This document shows, piece by piece, positions 8,639 through 20,324 of a stretch of DNA of 34,818 nucleotides (the first letter of the stretch is position 1; the number at the start of each line of letters is the position of its first letter). Location of the stretch: assembly GCA_019116145.1 (NCBI GenBank), contig DXCG01000165.1:1-34818 (forward strand). Direction: 5' to 3'. This DNA is from Candidatus Phocaeicola gallistercoris. GTDB lineage: Bacteria > Bacteroidota > Bacteroidia > Bacteroidales > Bacteroidaceae. Under the pieces are notes generated by a model. It worked only from the letters and a program-made list of their open reading frames with translations, searched no databases and was not told the DNA's origin. The position numbers and the translations under genes were made by a program.

Positions 8639-11050
8639 ATGATTATCCATTATTTAAAGGTCGCGTGGCGCAACCTGTGGAAACACAAGGCACAAAGCAT
8701 CATTTCACTTTCAGGCATTGCTGCATCACTGCTCTGCTTCAGTATTTGTTTATATTGCAGTCGCTATATTTTCGATACAAACCATTGCTTTATCAATCAT
8801 AATCGAATTGTCGACCTGAATGCTTTTTCTTCAGACGACACAAACAAAAGCGGGATTACCCCATCCGATTTGGTATCATATCTGCGCCAAATACAGCCTA
8901 ACGGCATAGAAAGTGTTTGCAAAGTCTGTGCTTTGGAACCACGACCTTACAATGTAGAAATCGCCAATGAAAAGATGTTGCCTTACGACATAAAAGTAAT
9001 AGAAACCGATTCGGCTTTTTCTACCGTATTTACGCCACAAATAGTATGTGGCTCATGGATTGCCGCAGCCGCTACACCAAACGCACTCGTATTAACAGAA
9101 AGCACGGCACAACGCATTTTCAAAGAACCTTCCGAAGCGTTAGGCAAACGGTTTATTCTTGCGCGACGATTAGTCTCTTCACCGCAATCCACACCCCGTA
9201 CCGGAGGAATTGTTTATACAGTACAAGCAGTTATTGCCGACATCCCTCAAAACACGACATTAGGATTCCTAAAAACAATCGAAGCCTTAACACTTAACGA
9301 CAGCGAAGGCATTGTTTCGGGTGAAATGCGTCAATATATGCAGAGCGGTTATTCATTTGCTTTACTGCATCGCGAAGTGGACAGAAACCAATTCATCGCA
9401 TCATGGAAAGAAAAACCCATCAAATGGCATTCAACAATAACCGATAAAGAAGAAATTATTACGGCAGAACCATTCGGATATTTCGATTGGAGAAATCAAG
9501 GAGCCAACTATTTCGCATGGATTACATTAATAACCGGTGTATTAGTGCTATTAGTAGGTCTGATAAACTTCTTCCATTCCCTAACAGGTTCTTTCTTGAC
9601 CCGTTTCCATGAATATGGCATACGAAGAGTCAACGGAGCCAATGAAAAATCACTGTTTTCCTTACTTTTTACACAAGCTATCTTATTGGTTTCTGCTTCC
9701 GGTCTCATTACTCTTATTTGTATCGAGATACTTTCTCCCTTTTTGGGATTCAGTTTATTCAACTTTTCTATCCACATCGATAAAAAAATGTTAATGGAGC
9801 AAACATTTATCTATTTGTTTTACCTACTGTTTATTGCAGCCATTGTATGTTTTTGCATAACAATAAAAATAAGGAAAACCAACCTTCAAGAAAGTCTGTT
9901 CGGTGGTTCGCGCCGTTACGGACAGCACAAGTTACGAAACACCTTATTATACATCCAATTGTTCATTTGCTGGATATTTCTTTCATTGGGCACTGCACTA
10001 TATTTACTCTCATGGGAAACAAGCAAAGGATTGTTTCCATCTCTTTCTTCTACAGAAAAAGAATCTATCGTGAGTATACCATTAGACTATACCTTCATGG
10101 CAAACAGCGATAAACAGATGCTGATAAACAGATTCCGCCAGCTACCGGGAGTGAAAGACATTCTGCTGGCAGACATATCTTATATGGATGGTGCTTCAAG
10201 TACGGGCTTGTTTACAGAAAAAGACAATCCGGACTCATTCATGCAAGTAAACGTAATTAATATCAGTCCTAATTTTTTCAAATTCATGCATATTGACCTG
10301 CTTTCAGGGAAGAGCGTATCCACAATAAACGAAGCAATAGTAGACAAAAAATTAGCAGAAAAGTTAGGCAGTGAAGTATTGGGTAAGACATATTACAATT
10401 ACTCGGATGCATATACTGTAATGGGAATATGCGAAACATTTACAACATATCTTCATGCTGAAAGTCCAGGATATCTTTTCAGATTCTATGAAAATTCTGA
10501 CTATATCGGGCATTGTTATGTAAAATGCGAGCCAGATAGAGTGCAAGAAGTGGAAGACGGAATCAAGGAAATTATGAAATCGGTACTCCCGGAGAACCTG
10601 TCATGGCAACCGGCATCATTAATGGATGATATCCGTAATCATCAAGCTTTTGAGTTCAAACTCCGTGGCATTCTACTCTTTTTTGCCGGAATAGTGCTCA
10701 TCATTTCACTACTCGGAGTATATTCCGCTATCACCCTCGACACGGAATACCGCCGAAAGGAAATGGCGATTCGAAAGATACACGGAGCAAATTCATGGCA
10801 AATAGGACTGCTCTTCGCAAGGCTTTATATTTGGATGCTGATAACCACAGCTGTTTTCGGGTTTATATGCATAGCAATTATTTTGCGTTATCTGCGCAAA
10901 ATGTACACTTTATTCTTCAACGATGGTTTTTTGTTTTATGGAAGTATATTCCTGACTGTATGTATTATCATTGCTTTCACGGTATTTTTCCGTATCCGTG
11001 AAGTTGCAAGAGTCAATCCGGCAAAAATCATAAAGACCGTAAACAGCTAA
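8639..11050 (+). CDS. ABC transporter permease, FtsX/MacB-like (second of two)
   Basis: 803 aa. Same layout as the first permease: helix 1 (about residues 20-42), a periplasmic core to about 285, a middle helix cluster (ITGVLVLLVGLINFFHSL and following), a second periplasmic segment, and a C-terminal FtsX block with coupling motif RRKEMAIRKIHGANSWQI and tail NPAKIIKTVNS. The two permeases share fold and termini but differ widely in periplasmic sequence, so they are probably partners rather than duplicates. The start is well defined by the conserved HYLKVAWRNL opening, 21 bases after the ATPase stop. Its stop codon overlaps the stop of the convergent nuclease gene by 4 bases, with no terminator between them. 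Confidence 0.9.
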   Translation: MIIHYLKVAWRNLWKHKAQSIISLSGIAASLLCFSICLYCSRYIFDTNHCFINHNRIVDLNAFSSDDTNKSGITPSDLVSYLRQIQPNGIESVCKVCALEPRPYNVEIANEKMLPYDIKVIETDSAFSTVFTPQIVCGSWIAAAATPNALVLTESTAQRIFKEPSEALGKRFILARRLVSSPQSTPRTGGIVYTVQAVIADIPQNTTLGFLKTIEALTLNDSEGIVSGEMRQYMQSGYSFALLHREVDRNQFIASWKEKPIKWHSTITDKEEIITAEPFGYFDWRNQGANYFAWITLITGVLVLLVGLINFFHSLTGSFLTRFHEYGIRRVNGANEKSLFSLLFTQAILLVSASGLITLICIEILSPFLGFSLFNFSIHIDKKMLMEQTFIYLFYLLFIAAIVCFCITIKIRKTNLQESLFGGSRRYGQHKLRNTLLYIQLFICWIFLSLGTALYLLSWETSKGLFPSLSSTEKESIVSIPLDYTFMANSDKQMLINRFRQLPGVKDILLADISYMDGASSTGLFTEKDNPDSFMQVNVINISPNFFKFMHIDLLSGKSVSTINEAIVDKKLAEKLGSEVLGKTYYNYSDAYTVMGICETFTTYLHAESPGYLFRFYENSDYIGHCYVKCEPDRVQEVEDGIKEIMKSVLPENLSWQPASLMDDIRNHQAFEFKLRGILLFFAGIVLIISLLGVYSAITLDTEYRRKEMAIRKIHGANSWQIGLLFARLYIWMLITTAVFGFICIAIILRYLRKMYTLFFNDGFLFYGSIFLTVCIIIAFTVFFRIREVARVNPAKIIKTVNS

Positions 11051-11874
11051 TTAAAAGCGACTTCGGGTATTGTACTTTCTATACGATTTTCGATACTGTC
11101 TGGCAATCGGGGGAAGAAATCCAATCCGGTTTCTTCCTCTACCCTATCTACTGTCACCATATAATTCTTCAAATTTTGGTGATGTGCCTTATTTTCAAAA
11201 AGAAAACCCATTGCCATAGGATTTCCATCGTCATAGATAAGCACCACTTTAAAAAATCGGTCTGGGACAGCAACTCCATGTTCTCCTATCCGTTTAGGCG
11301 CACGAGTATCGTATATAGGACCACATGCAATATATATCTTACCATATACATTAGCCCAATCTCTGCACTGCTCTTCCAAGTCTGCCCAATCGTCTCGATT
11401 CAGTTTTCGGTTCTGCGGACAAATATTACTCATATAAAATGATTCTTCCATAGCTTGAGAGTCCCATTTCATATCGGCAGCCGGGGCCATGTGTCCGCGG
11501 TCGTATCCGGAATTCGTGTAATCGGCATGTTCTACGCGAGGTTCCGGAAGTTCCGGATCGGGCTGAAATTTGTTTTTCCTCTTTTCGTCCCCTGTAGTTT
11601 CTGCTTTTGTCAATTCCCATGCGACCCAATTGGGCGTTTTATAAAAATTATTGTACGAAACCGTAAATGCCGTCCGCTTAAGTCTGATTTCATCTCTTTC
11701 CTGCAAAGAAACAGGGATTTCAAATTGGTCGCCCTTCCCGGGAGAGGGAATAACATTTAAAATCTTAGGTACAACATCCCCATTATGCAAGAAAAAAAGA
11801 ACAGCACAAATGCAAACAAATGCCAAGACAAATTTAGTAAAACCTCGTTGTCTTTTTCTCTTTCGTCTTGTCAT
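11047..11874 (-). CDS. Membrane-anchored DNA/RNA non-specific endonuclease (NucA/EndoG family)
   Basis: 275 aa from the ATG at 11874; the track start at 11880 is a TTG. Cuts DNA and RNA using a His-Asn-metal centre. After a very basic start (TRRKRKRQRG) comes one membrane helix (FVLAFVCICAVLFFL), then the nuclease domain (about residues 70-260) with the catalytic motif DRGHMAPAADMKW and the metal-binding stretch SNICPQNRKLNRDDW. The topology places the domain in the periplasm or exported. It starts 2 bases after the AlaX-like gene ends, so the two are co-transcribed. A role in nutrient DNA use or envelope defence is possible; nothing here decides it. Confidence 0.93.
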   Translation of the reverse strand: MTRRKRKRQRGFTKFVLAFVCICAVLFFLHNGDVVPKILNVIPSPGKGDQFEIPVSLQERDEIRLKRTAFTVSYNNFYKTPNWVAWELTKAETTGDEKRKNKFQPDPELPEPRVEHADYTNSGYDRGHMAPAADMKWDSQAMEESFYMSNICPQNRKLNRDDWADLEEQCRDWANVYGKIYIACGPIYDTRAPKRIGEHGVAVPDRFFKVVLIYDDGNPMAMGFLFENKAHHQNLKNYMVTVDRVEEETGLDFFPRLPDSIENRIESTIPEVAFN

Positions 11875-11876
11875 GT

Positions 11877-12359
11877 TCAACCGTTTTTTATAAGTTTAAA
11901 ACGCATACGGAATAAATGATCGTTATAATCGTATGTAGAAATTTTAAATGTTCCTATCTCCGATGTATTATTTACATGAATGCCGTTGCAAAGGCATTCA
12001 TCATAATTGCCCACTTTCACGATACGAACCGTATGAGATGCATTCTCGGGCAAACGCTTTAAATCAAATCGAGTCGCAGCTTCTTCTTGAGTAATAAATT
12101 CGGTTGTAACGAATAAATTCTGAGCAATGATTTTATTCACCTCAGTCTCTATACGATTAATGTCTGTTCCGGAAAGAGGATGTTCCAAAACAAAATCGAG
12201 TTTACTTTTTTTCCGTTCAATATGTGCAGAAACTGCACGCTTGCATCCAAACAAATTTATCATTGTCCGGTTGATGATATGCTCACACGTATGCATAGGT
12301 GCAATGGCTTCATCTTGAAATTTAAGGCTTGGCTGATTAATCTCAGTATTTATTTCCAT
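11877..12359 (-). CDS. AlaX-type alanyl-tRNA editing domain protein
   Basis: 160 aa. Resembles the free-standing second-additional-domain (editing) proteins that hydrolyse mischarged Ser- or Gly-tRNA(Ala). Both zinc-binding motifs are present: HTCEH (His23, His27, the HxxxH motif) and CNGIH (Cys124, His128, the CxxxH motif). There is no synthetase core, and the length fits the short AlaX class. It lies between a TPR gene (36 bases upstream) and the nuclease gene (2 bases downstream), both on the same strand. The family call is firm from the paired motifs; which tRNA it corrects is not visible. Confidence 0.88.
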   Translation of the reverse strand: MEINTEINQPSLKFQDEAIAPMHTCEHIINRTMINLFGCKRAVSAHIERKKSKLDFVLEHPLSGTDINRIETEVNKIIAQNLFVTTEFITQEEAATRFDLKRLPENASHTVRIVKVGNYDECLCNGIHVNNTSEIGTFKISTYDYNDHLFRMRFKLIKNG

Positions 12360-12395
12360 ACAAGTGCACTATAAAAAAGGTTAGATAAACAGTTA

Positions 12396-13850
12396 TTACA
12401 TATAAAGATAAGGGTCTATCTCCCCACTCTTCAATTGATCTAAAATAAATAAACAAATTTGATGAAATTTTTCATCATGCAATGATTTAGGAAGCATCAT
12501 ACGTTCCTGAAACAAAGTAGATGGCGAATAAATGGCAGCTTTTACCAAATTGACAAACATTTCATGTTCTTCATTCAGCCAATAATAACACAATGCAATA
12601 AAATAATAATTCGCATATTTTTCTTCTCCAGTCGCCTTCTCTCCATATTGCTGGAAATATGACAAAGCCTCTTCCATATAGTTAGTACGTAAACAGGCCA
12701 TTGCAATAAGACGAAGAATATCAATAACATCATCGGCATATTTTTCTGCATACTTAAAAGCTTCAATGCCTAATGATGTTTCAAGATTATAAAGATGAAT
12801 CTCTCCTTTTACCACATACAAAAGGCTGTAGTGATTATTGTACGATAATCCGGAAATTACATCTTTCATTGCGTCTTTATCTTGCTTTAAAGCCAAATAA
12901 GCAAAAGCACGCATGTGGTAAACATCTGCCATCTCATAGTCTTGTAACTTGTATTCATCGATTAATATGCTCGCATATTCAACAACTTCTATATGATTCT
13001 GCATTAAAAAGTACACTTTCAATAGAATCATTTTGATATAACTCTTCTCTTTAGCGTGTTGTTCTGCATATTTGAAGCACGAAAGAGCTTCCTCCAAATC
13101 GTTTTGAAGAAGATAATAATTACCTTTCAGCTCCCAATTGATCAAATTTTCATCGTCGATCGACATGGCAAACTCAAGAGCATCTTGAGCTTTTTCGAGC
13201 TTATTTGTATAAAGATAGCATTTCACTAAGTTCTGCCAGTATTCAATAGAATAAGGGAAATCGTCCAACAAACGATTATACAGTTTTGCCGCCTTCGACA
13301 ATTCCCCGTTAGAGAAGCACAATAATGCCTTCATATTCAATACTTCAGAACTGTTTGGCTCTTGCTTATAAGCCTTATCAATCCATTCTTTTGCCGATTT
13401 CATATCATGATTGTCTAAATAAAGTTGAGCAATATCGAGCATTGTATCAATATCGCGACTCTCAAGATATAATTCTTTCAGAATCTGTTTGGCATCCGCA
13501 AACCGTGATTCAGCAAGACATATTTCTGCCTGCAACAGCCTTACTTCATAATCCTGTTGGTCAGGAAGTGAATCGATAAGCAACTGGGCATCTTCAATCT
13601 TATCGTTAATAATCAACGAATGACATTTAAATATAAGAATATCTAAATTGTCCGGATGTAAATTTAAAGCATAACTAATTGCCTCATCACTTGCACCAGT
13701 CGAACCAATACTTGCATAATATTCTGCAATTAATTTCAATTCATCAGCTTCAAAATAAACATTTTTTTTATTGCTCAACATTGATTCATATTTAGCAAGC
13801 AATTGTTTGAATTCAGCACTTTGAAAAGCTGAAGACATGTCATCTTTCAT
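12396..13850 (-). CDS. Tetratricopeptide-repeat protein, cytoplasmic
   Basis: 484 aa made almost wholly of TPR-like helix pairs. Typical spacing of small and aromatic residues recurs about every 34 residues, for example AKEWIDKAYKQEPNSSEVLNM, AAKLYNRLLDDFPYSIEYW and AQDALEFAMSIDDENLINWE. No signal peptide, membrane helix or catalytic motif was found, so it probably acts as a protein-binding scaffold in the cytoplasm. Met at residue 5 is an alternative start. It is the first gene of the TPR-AlaX-nuclease cluster and follows the glnS terminator closely. Function unknown. Confidence 0.85.
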   Translation of the reverse strand: MKDDMSSAFQSAEFKQLLAKYESMLSNKKNVYFEADELKLIAEYYASIGSTGASDEAISYALNLHPDNLDILIFKCHSLIINDKIEDAQLLIDSLPDQQDYEVRLLQAEICLAESRFADAKQILKELYLESRDIDTMLDIAQLYLDNHDMKSAKEWIDKAYKQEPNSSEVLNMKALLCFSNGELSKAAKLYNRLLDDFPYSIEYWQNLVKCYLYTNKLEKAQDALEFAMSIDDENLINWELKGNYYLLQNDLEEALSCFKYAEQHAKEKSYIKMILLKVYFLMQNHIEVVEYASILIDEYKLQDYEMADVYHMRAFAYLALKQDKDAMKDVISGLSYNNHYSLLYVVKGEIHLYNLETSLGIEAFKYAEKYADDVIDILRLIAMACLRTNYMEEALSYFQQYGEKATGEEKYANYYFIALCYYWLNEEHEMFVNLVKAAIYSPSTLFQERMMLPKSLHDEKFHQICLFILDQLKSGEIDPYLYM

Positions 13851-13879
13851 GATTTAAGTTTGTAATTATTAAAACATTG

Positions 13880-13939
13880 AAAAAAAACGGCATACATTCC
13901 ATAGCTTTTTGCTATTTTAAGTTATGGTTGTATGCCGTT
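13880..13939 (-). terminator. Intrinsic terminator of glnS
   Basis: Read on the minus strand, AACGGCATAC pairs perfectly with GTATGCCGTT, an inner CCATA/TATGG block extends the stem, and eight T follow. An alternative inner hairpin (ATAGC-TTTTT-GCTAT) sits in the loop. It begins 22 bases past the glnS stop and ends about 30 bases before the TPR gene, separating the two transcripts. Confidence 0.88.
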
Positions 13940-13960
13940 CATGTCATTTTGATTTGGATA

Positions 13961-15691
13961 TTATTTAATTTTCTTACTCCATGTATCTTTTAGAGAAACC
14001 GTACGGTTAAAGATTAAATGCTCAGGACTGGAATCCTTATCCACATTAAAATAGCCTATTCGTTGAAATTGTAAATAATCAAGTGGTCGAGCATTTACTA
14101 AAAACTTCTCCACATAACACCCCGTTAAAACTTTCAACGAATTAGGATTTATCAATTCTTTCATTGCTTCCAAAGCGGAACATTTCTTTGTTTCACAAAG
14201 TGACGCCAGTTCATCCCGGGGATTTTCCACATTCCATAAACGGTCGTACAATCGAACTTCCGCTTTTATACAATGAGAACAACTGACCCAATGTATTGTT
14301 CCTTTGATTTTTCTATTCGCTTCGGGCATGCCACTTTTCGTATTCGGGTCATATTCAGCATAGATTTCTATTACATTCCCTTGATCATCTTTCTTACAAC
14401 CCGTACATTTAACAATGTAAGCATTCTTCAAACGAACCTCTTGTCCCGGAGTCATTCGGAAATATTTTTTAGGAGCGACTTCCATAAAGTCATCATGCTC
14501 TATCCATAACTCACGGCTAAACTCAATTGTATGTGTAGGAGAATTAGGATCTTCCGGATTATTAACCGCTTCCATTATCTCCACTTTCCCTTCCGGATAA
14601 TTGGTAATAATTAACTTAACGGGATTAAGAACTGCCGAAACCCGTGTTGCACGTACATTTAAGTCTTCACGTACAGCACTTTCCAACAGAGCAAAATCGT
14701 TTAACGCATCGTAAGTTGTATATCCAATCTTATCTATAAATTTATGAATGGATTCCGGTGAATATCCACGACGACGAAAGCCACAAATAGTCGGCATGCG
14801 AGGGTCATCCCATCCATCAACCAAACCTTCTTTCACTAAGATGAGCAAATTGCGTTTACTCATTAATGTATAACTAAGGTTTAATTTATTAAATTCATAC
14901 TGTCTTGGACGGTTATCGTTAAGATCTTTATTTTCCTTTACCCAATCGACAAACAAATCATATAATGGGCGATGAGGGACAAATTCCAGCGTACATAAAG
15001 AATGAGTAACTCCTTCGAAATAATCACTTTGCCCATGAGCGAAATCATACATCGGATATGCTTTCCATTTATCTCCTGTACGATGATGAGGCGTTTTAAC
15101 AACGCGATAAATAATCGGATCACGGAAATGCATATTAGGACTCGCCATATCAATTTTTGCACGTAAAACCATTTTCCCTTCTTCTATTTCCCCTTTATTC
15201 ATTTTCTCAAAAAGGGACAGATTTTCTTCAATCGGACGGTTTCTATAAGGACTTTCAACGCCCGGTTGGGTAGGTGTTCCTTTCTGCGTAGCAATTTCTT
15301 CCGATGTTTGTTCGTCTATATATGCTTTCCCTTCTTTAATCAGACGAATAGCGAAGTCCCACAATTGTTGAAAATAATCGGAAGCATAATATTCATGTCC
15401 CCATTGGTATCCGAGCCATTGAATATCTTCTTTTATCGCTTCTACATATTCATTATCTTCTTTTGTCGGATTTGTATCATCAAAGCGTAAATTGCAAATG
15501 CCTCCATATTTCTGAGCAATACCAAAATCCATGCAAATAGCTTTTGCATGACCAATGTGCAAGTAGCCGTTAGGCTCAGGCGGGAAACGCGTTTGTATGC
15601 GTCCTCCGTTCTTATTTTCTTTCAAATCTTTCTCTACAATTTGCTCAATAAAGTTCAGACTTTTCTTTTCAGTACTTTCTATTACGTTCAT
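13961..15691 (-). CDS. glnS: Glutaminyl-tRNA synthetase
   Basis: 576 aa. Charges tRNA(Gln) with glutamine directly (class I synthetase). Visible signatures: PPEPNGYLHIGHAKA (HIGH motif, residues 45-48), DDTNPTKEDNEYV, the KMSKS-like loop LMSKR (about residues 276-280), and the C-terminal anticodon-binding beta-barrels with NPNSLKVLTGCYVE. The length is slightly above that of the E. coli enzyme and it is complete. A Bacteroidota -7 box (TATCTTTG) lies about 30 bases before the ATG, and a strong terminator follows the stop, so it is probably monocistronic. A GlnRS implies that the cell does not depend only on the GatCAB amidation route for Gln-tRNA(Gln). Confidence 0.97.
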   Translation of the reverse strand: MNVIESTEKKSLNFIEQIVEKDLKENKNGGRIQTRFPPEPNGYLHIGHAKAICMDFGIAQKYGGICNLRFDDTNPTKEDNEYVEAIKEDIQWLGYQWGHEYYASDYFQQLWDFAIRLIKEGKAYIDEQTSEEIATQKGTPTQPGVESPYRNRPIEENLSLFEKMNKGEIEEGKMVLRAKIDMASPNMHFRDPIIYRVVKTPHHRTGDKWKAYPMYDFAHGQSDYFEGVTHSLCTLEFVPHRPLYDLFVDWVKENKDLNDNRPRQYEFNKLNLSYTLMSKRNLLILVKEGLVDGWDDPRMPTICGFRRRGYSPESIHKFIDKIGYTTYDALNDFALLESAVREDLNVRATRVSAVLNPVKLIITNYPEGKVEIMEAVNNPEDPNSPTHTIEFSRELWIEHDDFMEVAPKKYFRMTPGQEVRLKNAYIVKCTGCKKDDQGNVIEIYAEYDPNTKSGMPEANRKIKGTIHWVSCSHCIKAEVRLYDRLWNVENPRDELASLCETKKCSALEAMKELINPNSLKVLTGCYVEKFLVNARPLDYLQFQRIGYFNVDKDSSPEHLIFNRTVSLKDTWSKKIK

Positions 15692-15719
15692 AATGATAAT
15701 TTAGACTCTTTTCCTGCTG

Positions 15720-15727
15720 CAAAGATA
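15720..15727 (-). promoter_or_regulatory. Promoter -7 box of glnS
   Basis: Minus strand TATCTTTG followed by CA, a perfect TAnnTTTG match, 28 bases before the glnS ATG. The -33 region has no clean TTTG. Confidence 0.6.
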
Positions 15728-15872
15728 CGTTTTTGTTTGGAAAGAGCCTTGATTTTTAGAAAAAACGATAGCACTTTTTTATATTTTGCCATGAGCTTTT
15801 CGTCCTTTTATATAGGCATTTTTCGTTAAAAAGAATCAGATAACAAAACAGCACCATATAAAGGGCACAATG

Positions 15873-15940
15873 AAAAAGAGTTATATCGGTTACAAAAAAA
15901 TCAGCCTGTTCCCGATTTCCTTGTAACCGATATAACTCTT
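15873..15940 (-). terminator. Intrinsic terminator of the beta-galactosidase gene, 20-bp perfect stem
   Basis: AAGAGTTATATCGGTTACAA (15876-15895) and its exact reverse complement (15921-15940) flank a 25-base loop. On the minus strand the stem is followed by five T and lies 20 bases after the GH2 stop codon. A perfect 20-bp stem with a long loop is larger than typical for an intrinsic terminator, and no T-run follows in the plus direction. Confidence 0.8.
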
Positions 15941-15960
15941 CCGAGTATTTTATAAATAGA

Positions 15961-19581
<3,621 letters not shown>

Positions 19582-19616
19582 TTATGACAATGTGTAATTG
19601 CATTCTTTTCTTGGGG

Positions 19617-19624
19617 TAAAGTTA
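19617..19624 (-). promoter_or_regulatory. Possible promoter -7 box of the GH2 gene
   Basis: Minus strand TAACTTTA matches TAnnTTTG except for the last base. It is about 87 bases before the ATG, with only a T-rich -33 region. A weak candidate. Confidence 0.3.
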
Positions 19625-19675
19625 ATAAGTTATTTAAGAAAAAACATTGGGATTCATTTTTATTTTCAAATCAGC

Positions 19676-19715
19676 AAAAAAAACAGAAGAAACATTTTGT
19701 ATTATTTCTTCTGTT
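19676..19715 (-). terminator. Intrinsic terminator of tRNA-Arg
   Basis: On the minus strand AACAGAAGAAA pairs with TTTCTTCTGTT (11 bp, 12-base loop) and is followed by eight T. It starts 4 bases after the tRNA 3' end. Confidence 0.88.
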
Positions 19716-19718
19716 CTG

Positions 19719-19792
<74 letters not shown>

Positions 19793-19817
19793 AGCCTTAT
19801 GTGTTTTAAACTGGGTG

Positions 19818-19849
19818 CAAAAGTATAATTCTATTTTGATATACGCAAG
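19818..19849 (-). promoter_or_regulatory. Promoter of tRNA-Arg
   Basis: Minus strand CTTG (19849-19846), 20 bases, then TACTTTTG (19825-19818): a good Bacteroidota -33/-7 pair, with the -7 box about 25 bases from the mature tRNA 5' end. Confidence 0.65.
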
Positions 19850-19905
19850 CCTTTGGCTTAAATATTTTAGGAGATTTCACGGCATTGCCCTTAAAACGCA
19901 AGGGC

Positions 19906-19975
19906 AAAAAAAATGGAGTACCGCCGTACTCCAAACGATTTTTGTTAACCTTATATCTAATACTATGAAAAATAT
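19906..19975 (-). ncRNA. Probable ~70-nt independent small RNA
   Basis: A near-consensus promoter (TTTG-N19-TATATTTG on the minus strand) lies just upstream. About 43 bases into the transcript is a tight hairpin GGAGTAC-GGCG-GTACTCC (19932-19915), followed by A and then eight T, an ideal intrinsic terminator. The body between them is unstructured, contains AAGGTTAACAAAAATCG, and has no sensible ORF. The unit therefore looks like a free-standing small RNA rather than an mRNA leader, since the next minus-strand gene is tRNA-Arg with its own promoter. Function unknown; I could not compare it with known Bacteroidales RNA families. Confidence 0.6.
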
Positions 19976-19980
19976 ATCTG

Positions 19981-20011
19981 CAAATATACGGCGGTTTTTG
20001 GAAATTCCAAA
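19981..20011 (-). promoter_or_regulatory. Promoter of the small RNA
   Basis: Minus strand TTTG (20011-20008), 19 bases, TATATTTG (19988-19981), followed by CA. Both boxes match the phylum consensus exactly and the spacing is canonical. Start site predicted near 19975. One of the best promoter matches in the window. Confidence 0.75.
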
Positions 20012-20184
20012 CAAACGGATAAAAAAAGACCGATATATAACATATTTTAAACCTTTGTTCCAACAATATATATCCTTTAACATATCCTCGTGCGAAACTT
20101 TTTACCTTTTTGAAAATGAGAGTACATTTTGTTGGTTTTATCGTAATCTTTTTATTTTTCTTCTTGACATCTTTCTTACTTTAC

Positions 20185-20196
20185 CTTGATGTTTTT
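20185..20196 (+). repeat. CTTGATGTTTTT intergenic word, copy 2
   Basis: Exact 12-base copy upstream of the PurF-like gene. The other copies are at 5525-5535 (11 bases), 27688-27699 and 32709-32720 (minus). None lies inside a gene. Confidence 0.5.
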
Positions 20197-20256
20197 CATC
20201 GTGAAAAATAATCTCTCATATAAAATAAGTAATGTGATGATTATAGTGCTTTCTTT

Positions 20257-20286
20257 TTTGTATTTTTTCGTTTTTCTGTAATTTTG
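20257..20286 (+). promoter_or_regulatory. Promoter of the PurF-like gene
   Basis: TTTG (20257-20260), 18 bases, TAATTTTG (20279-20286) followed by CA. Start site near 20292, giving a leader of about 33 bases to the ATG at 20325. Confidence 0.7.
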
Positions 20287-20324
20287 CAGTATAATTTTAG
20301 TATTAATAATTGATTGAAGACAAA

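Larger units (their letters stand above)
19793..20324. other. 532-bp intergenic region between tRNA-Arg and the PurF paralogue
   Basis: From left to right it holds the tRNA-Arg promoter, a backup hairpin GCCCTT/AAGGGC (19887-19905), the terminator and body of a probable small RNA on the minus strand, that RNA's promoter (19981-20011), an AT-rich stretch without a credible ORF, one copy of the CTTGATGTTTTT word, a short palindrome TTTTTCA-TCG-TGAAAAA (20192-20208), and the promoter of the PurF-like gene. The track ORFs here are low-complexity shadows. Confidence 0.7.

Noticed and set aside
15690-15792. A 34-codon minus-strand ORF (MAKYKKVLSFF...) whose stop overlaps the glnS ATG as ATGA
   Set aside because: The perfect -7 box of glnS lies inside it, so it would not be in the glnS transcript; the Lys-rich composition fits AT-rich non-coding DNA.
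19806-20189. Several 68-124-aa ORFs on both strands upstream of the PurF-like gene
   Set aside because: They span a tRNA promoter, a terminator and a small RNA, have biased composition and no family likeness.
20192-20208. Palindrome TTTTTCA-TCG-TGAAAAA as a purine-repressor site
   Set aside because: Does not match a purine operator I know, lies far upstream of the promoter, and is simple AT-rich sequence.
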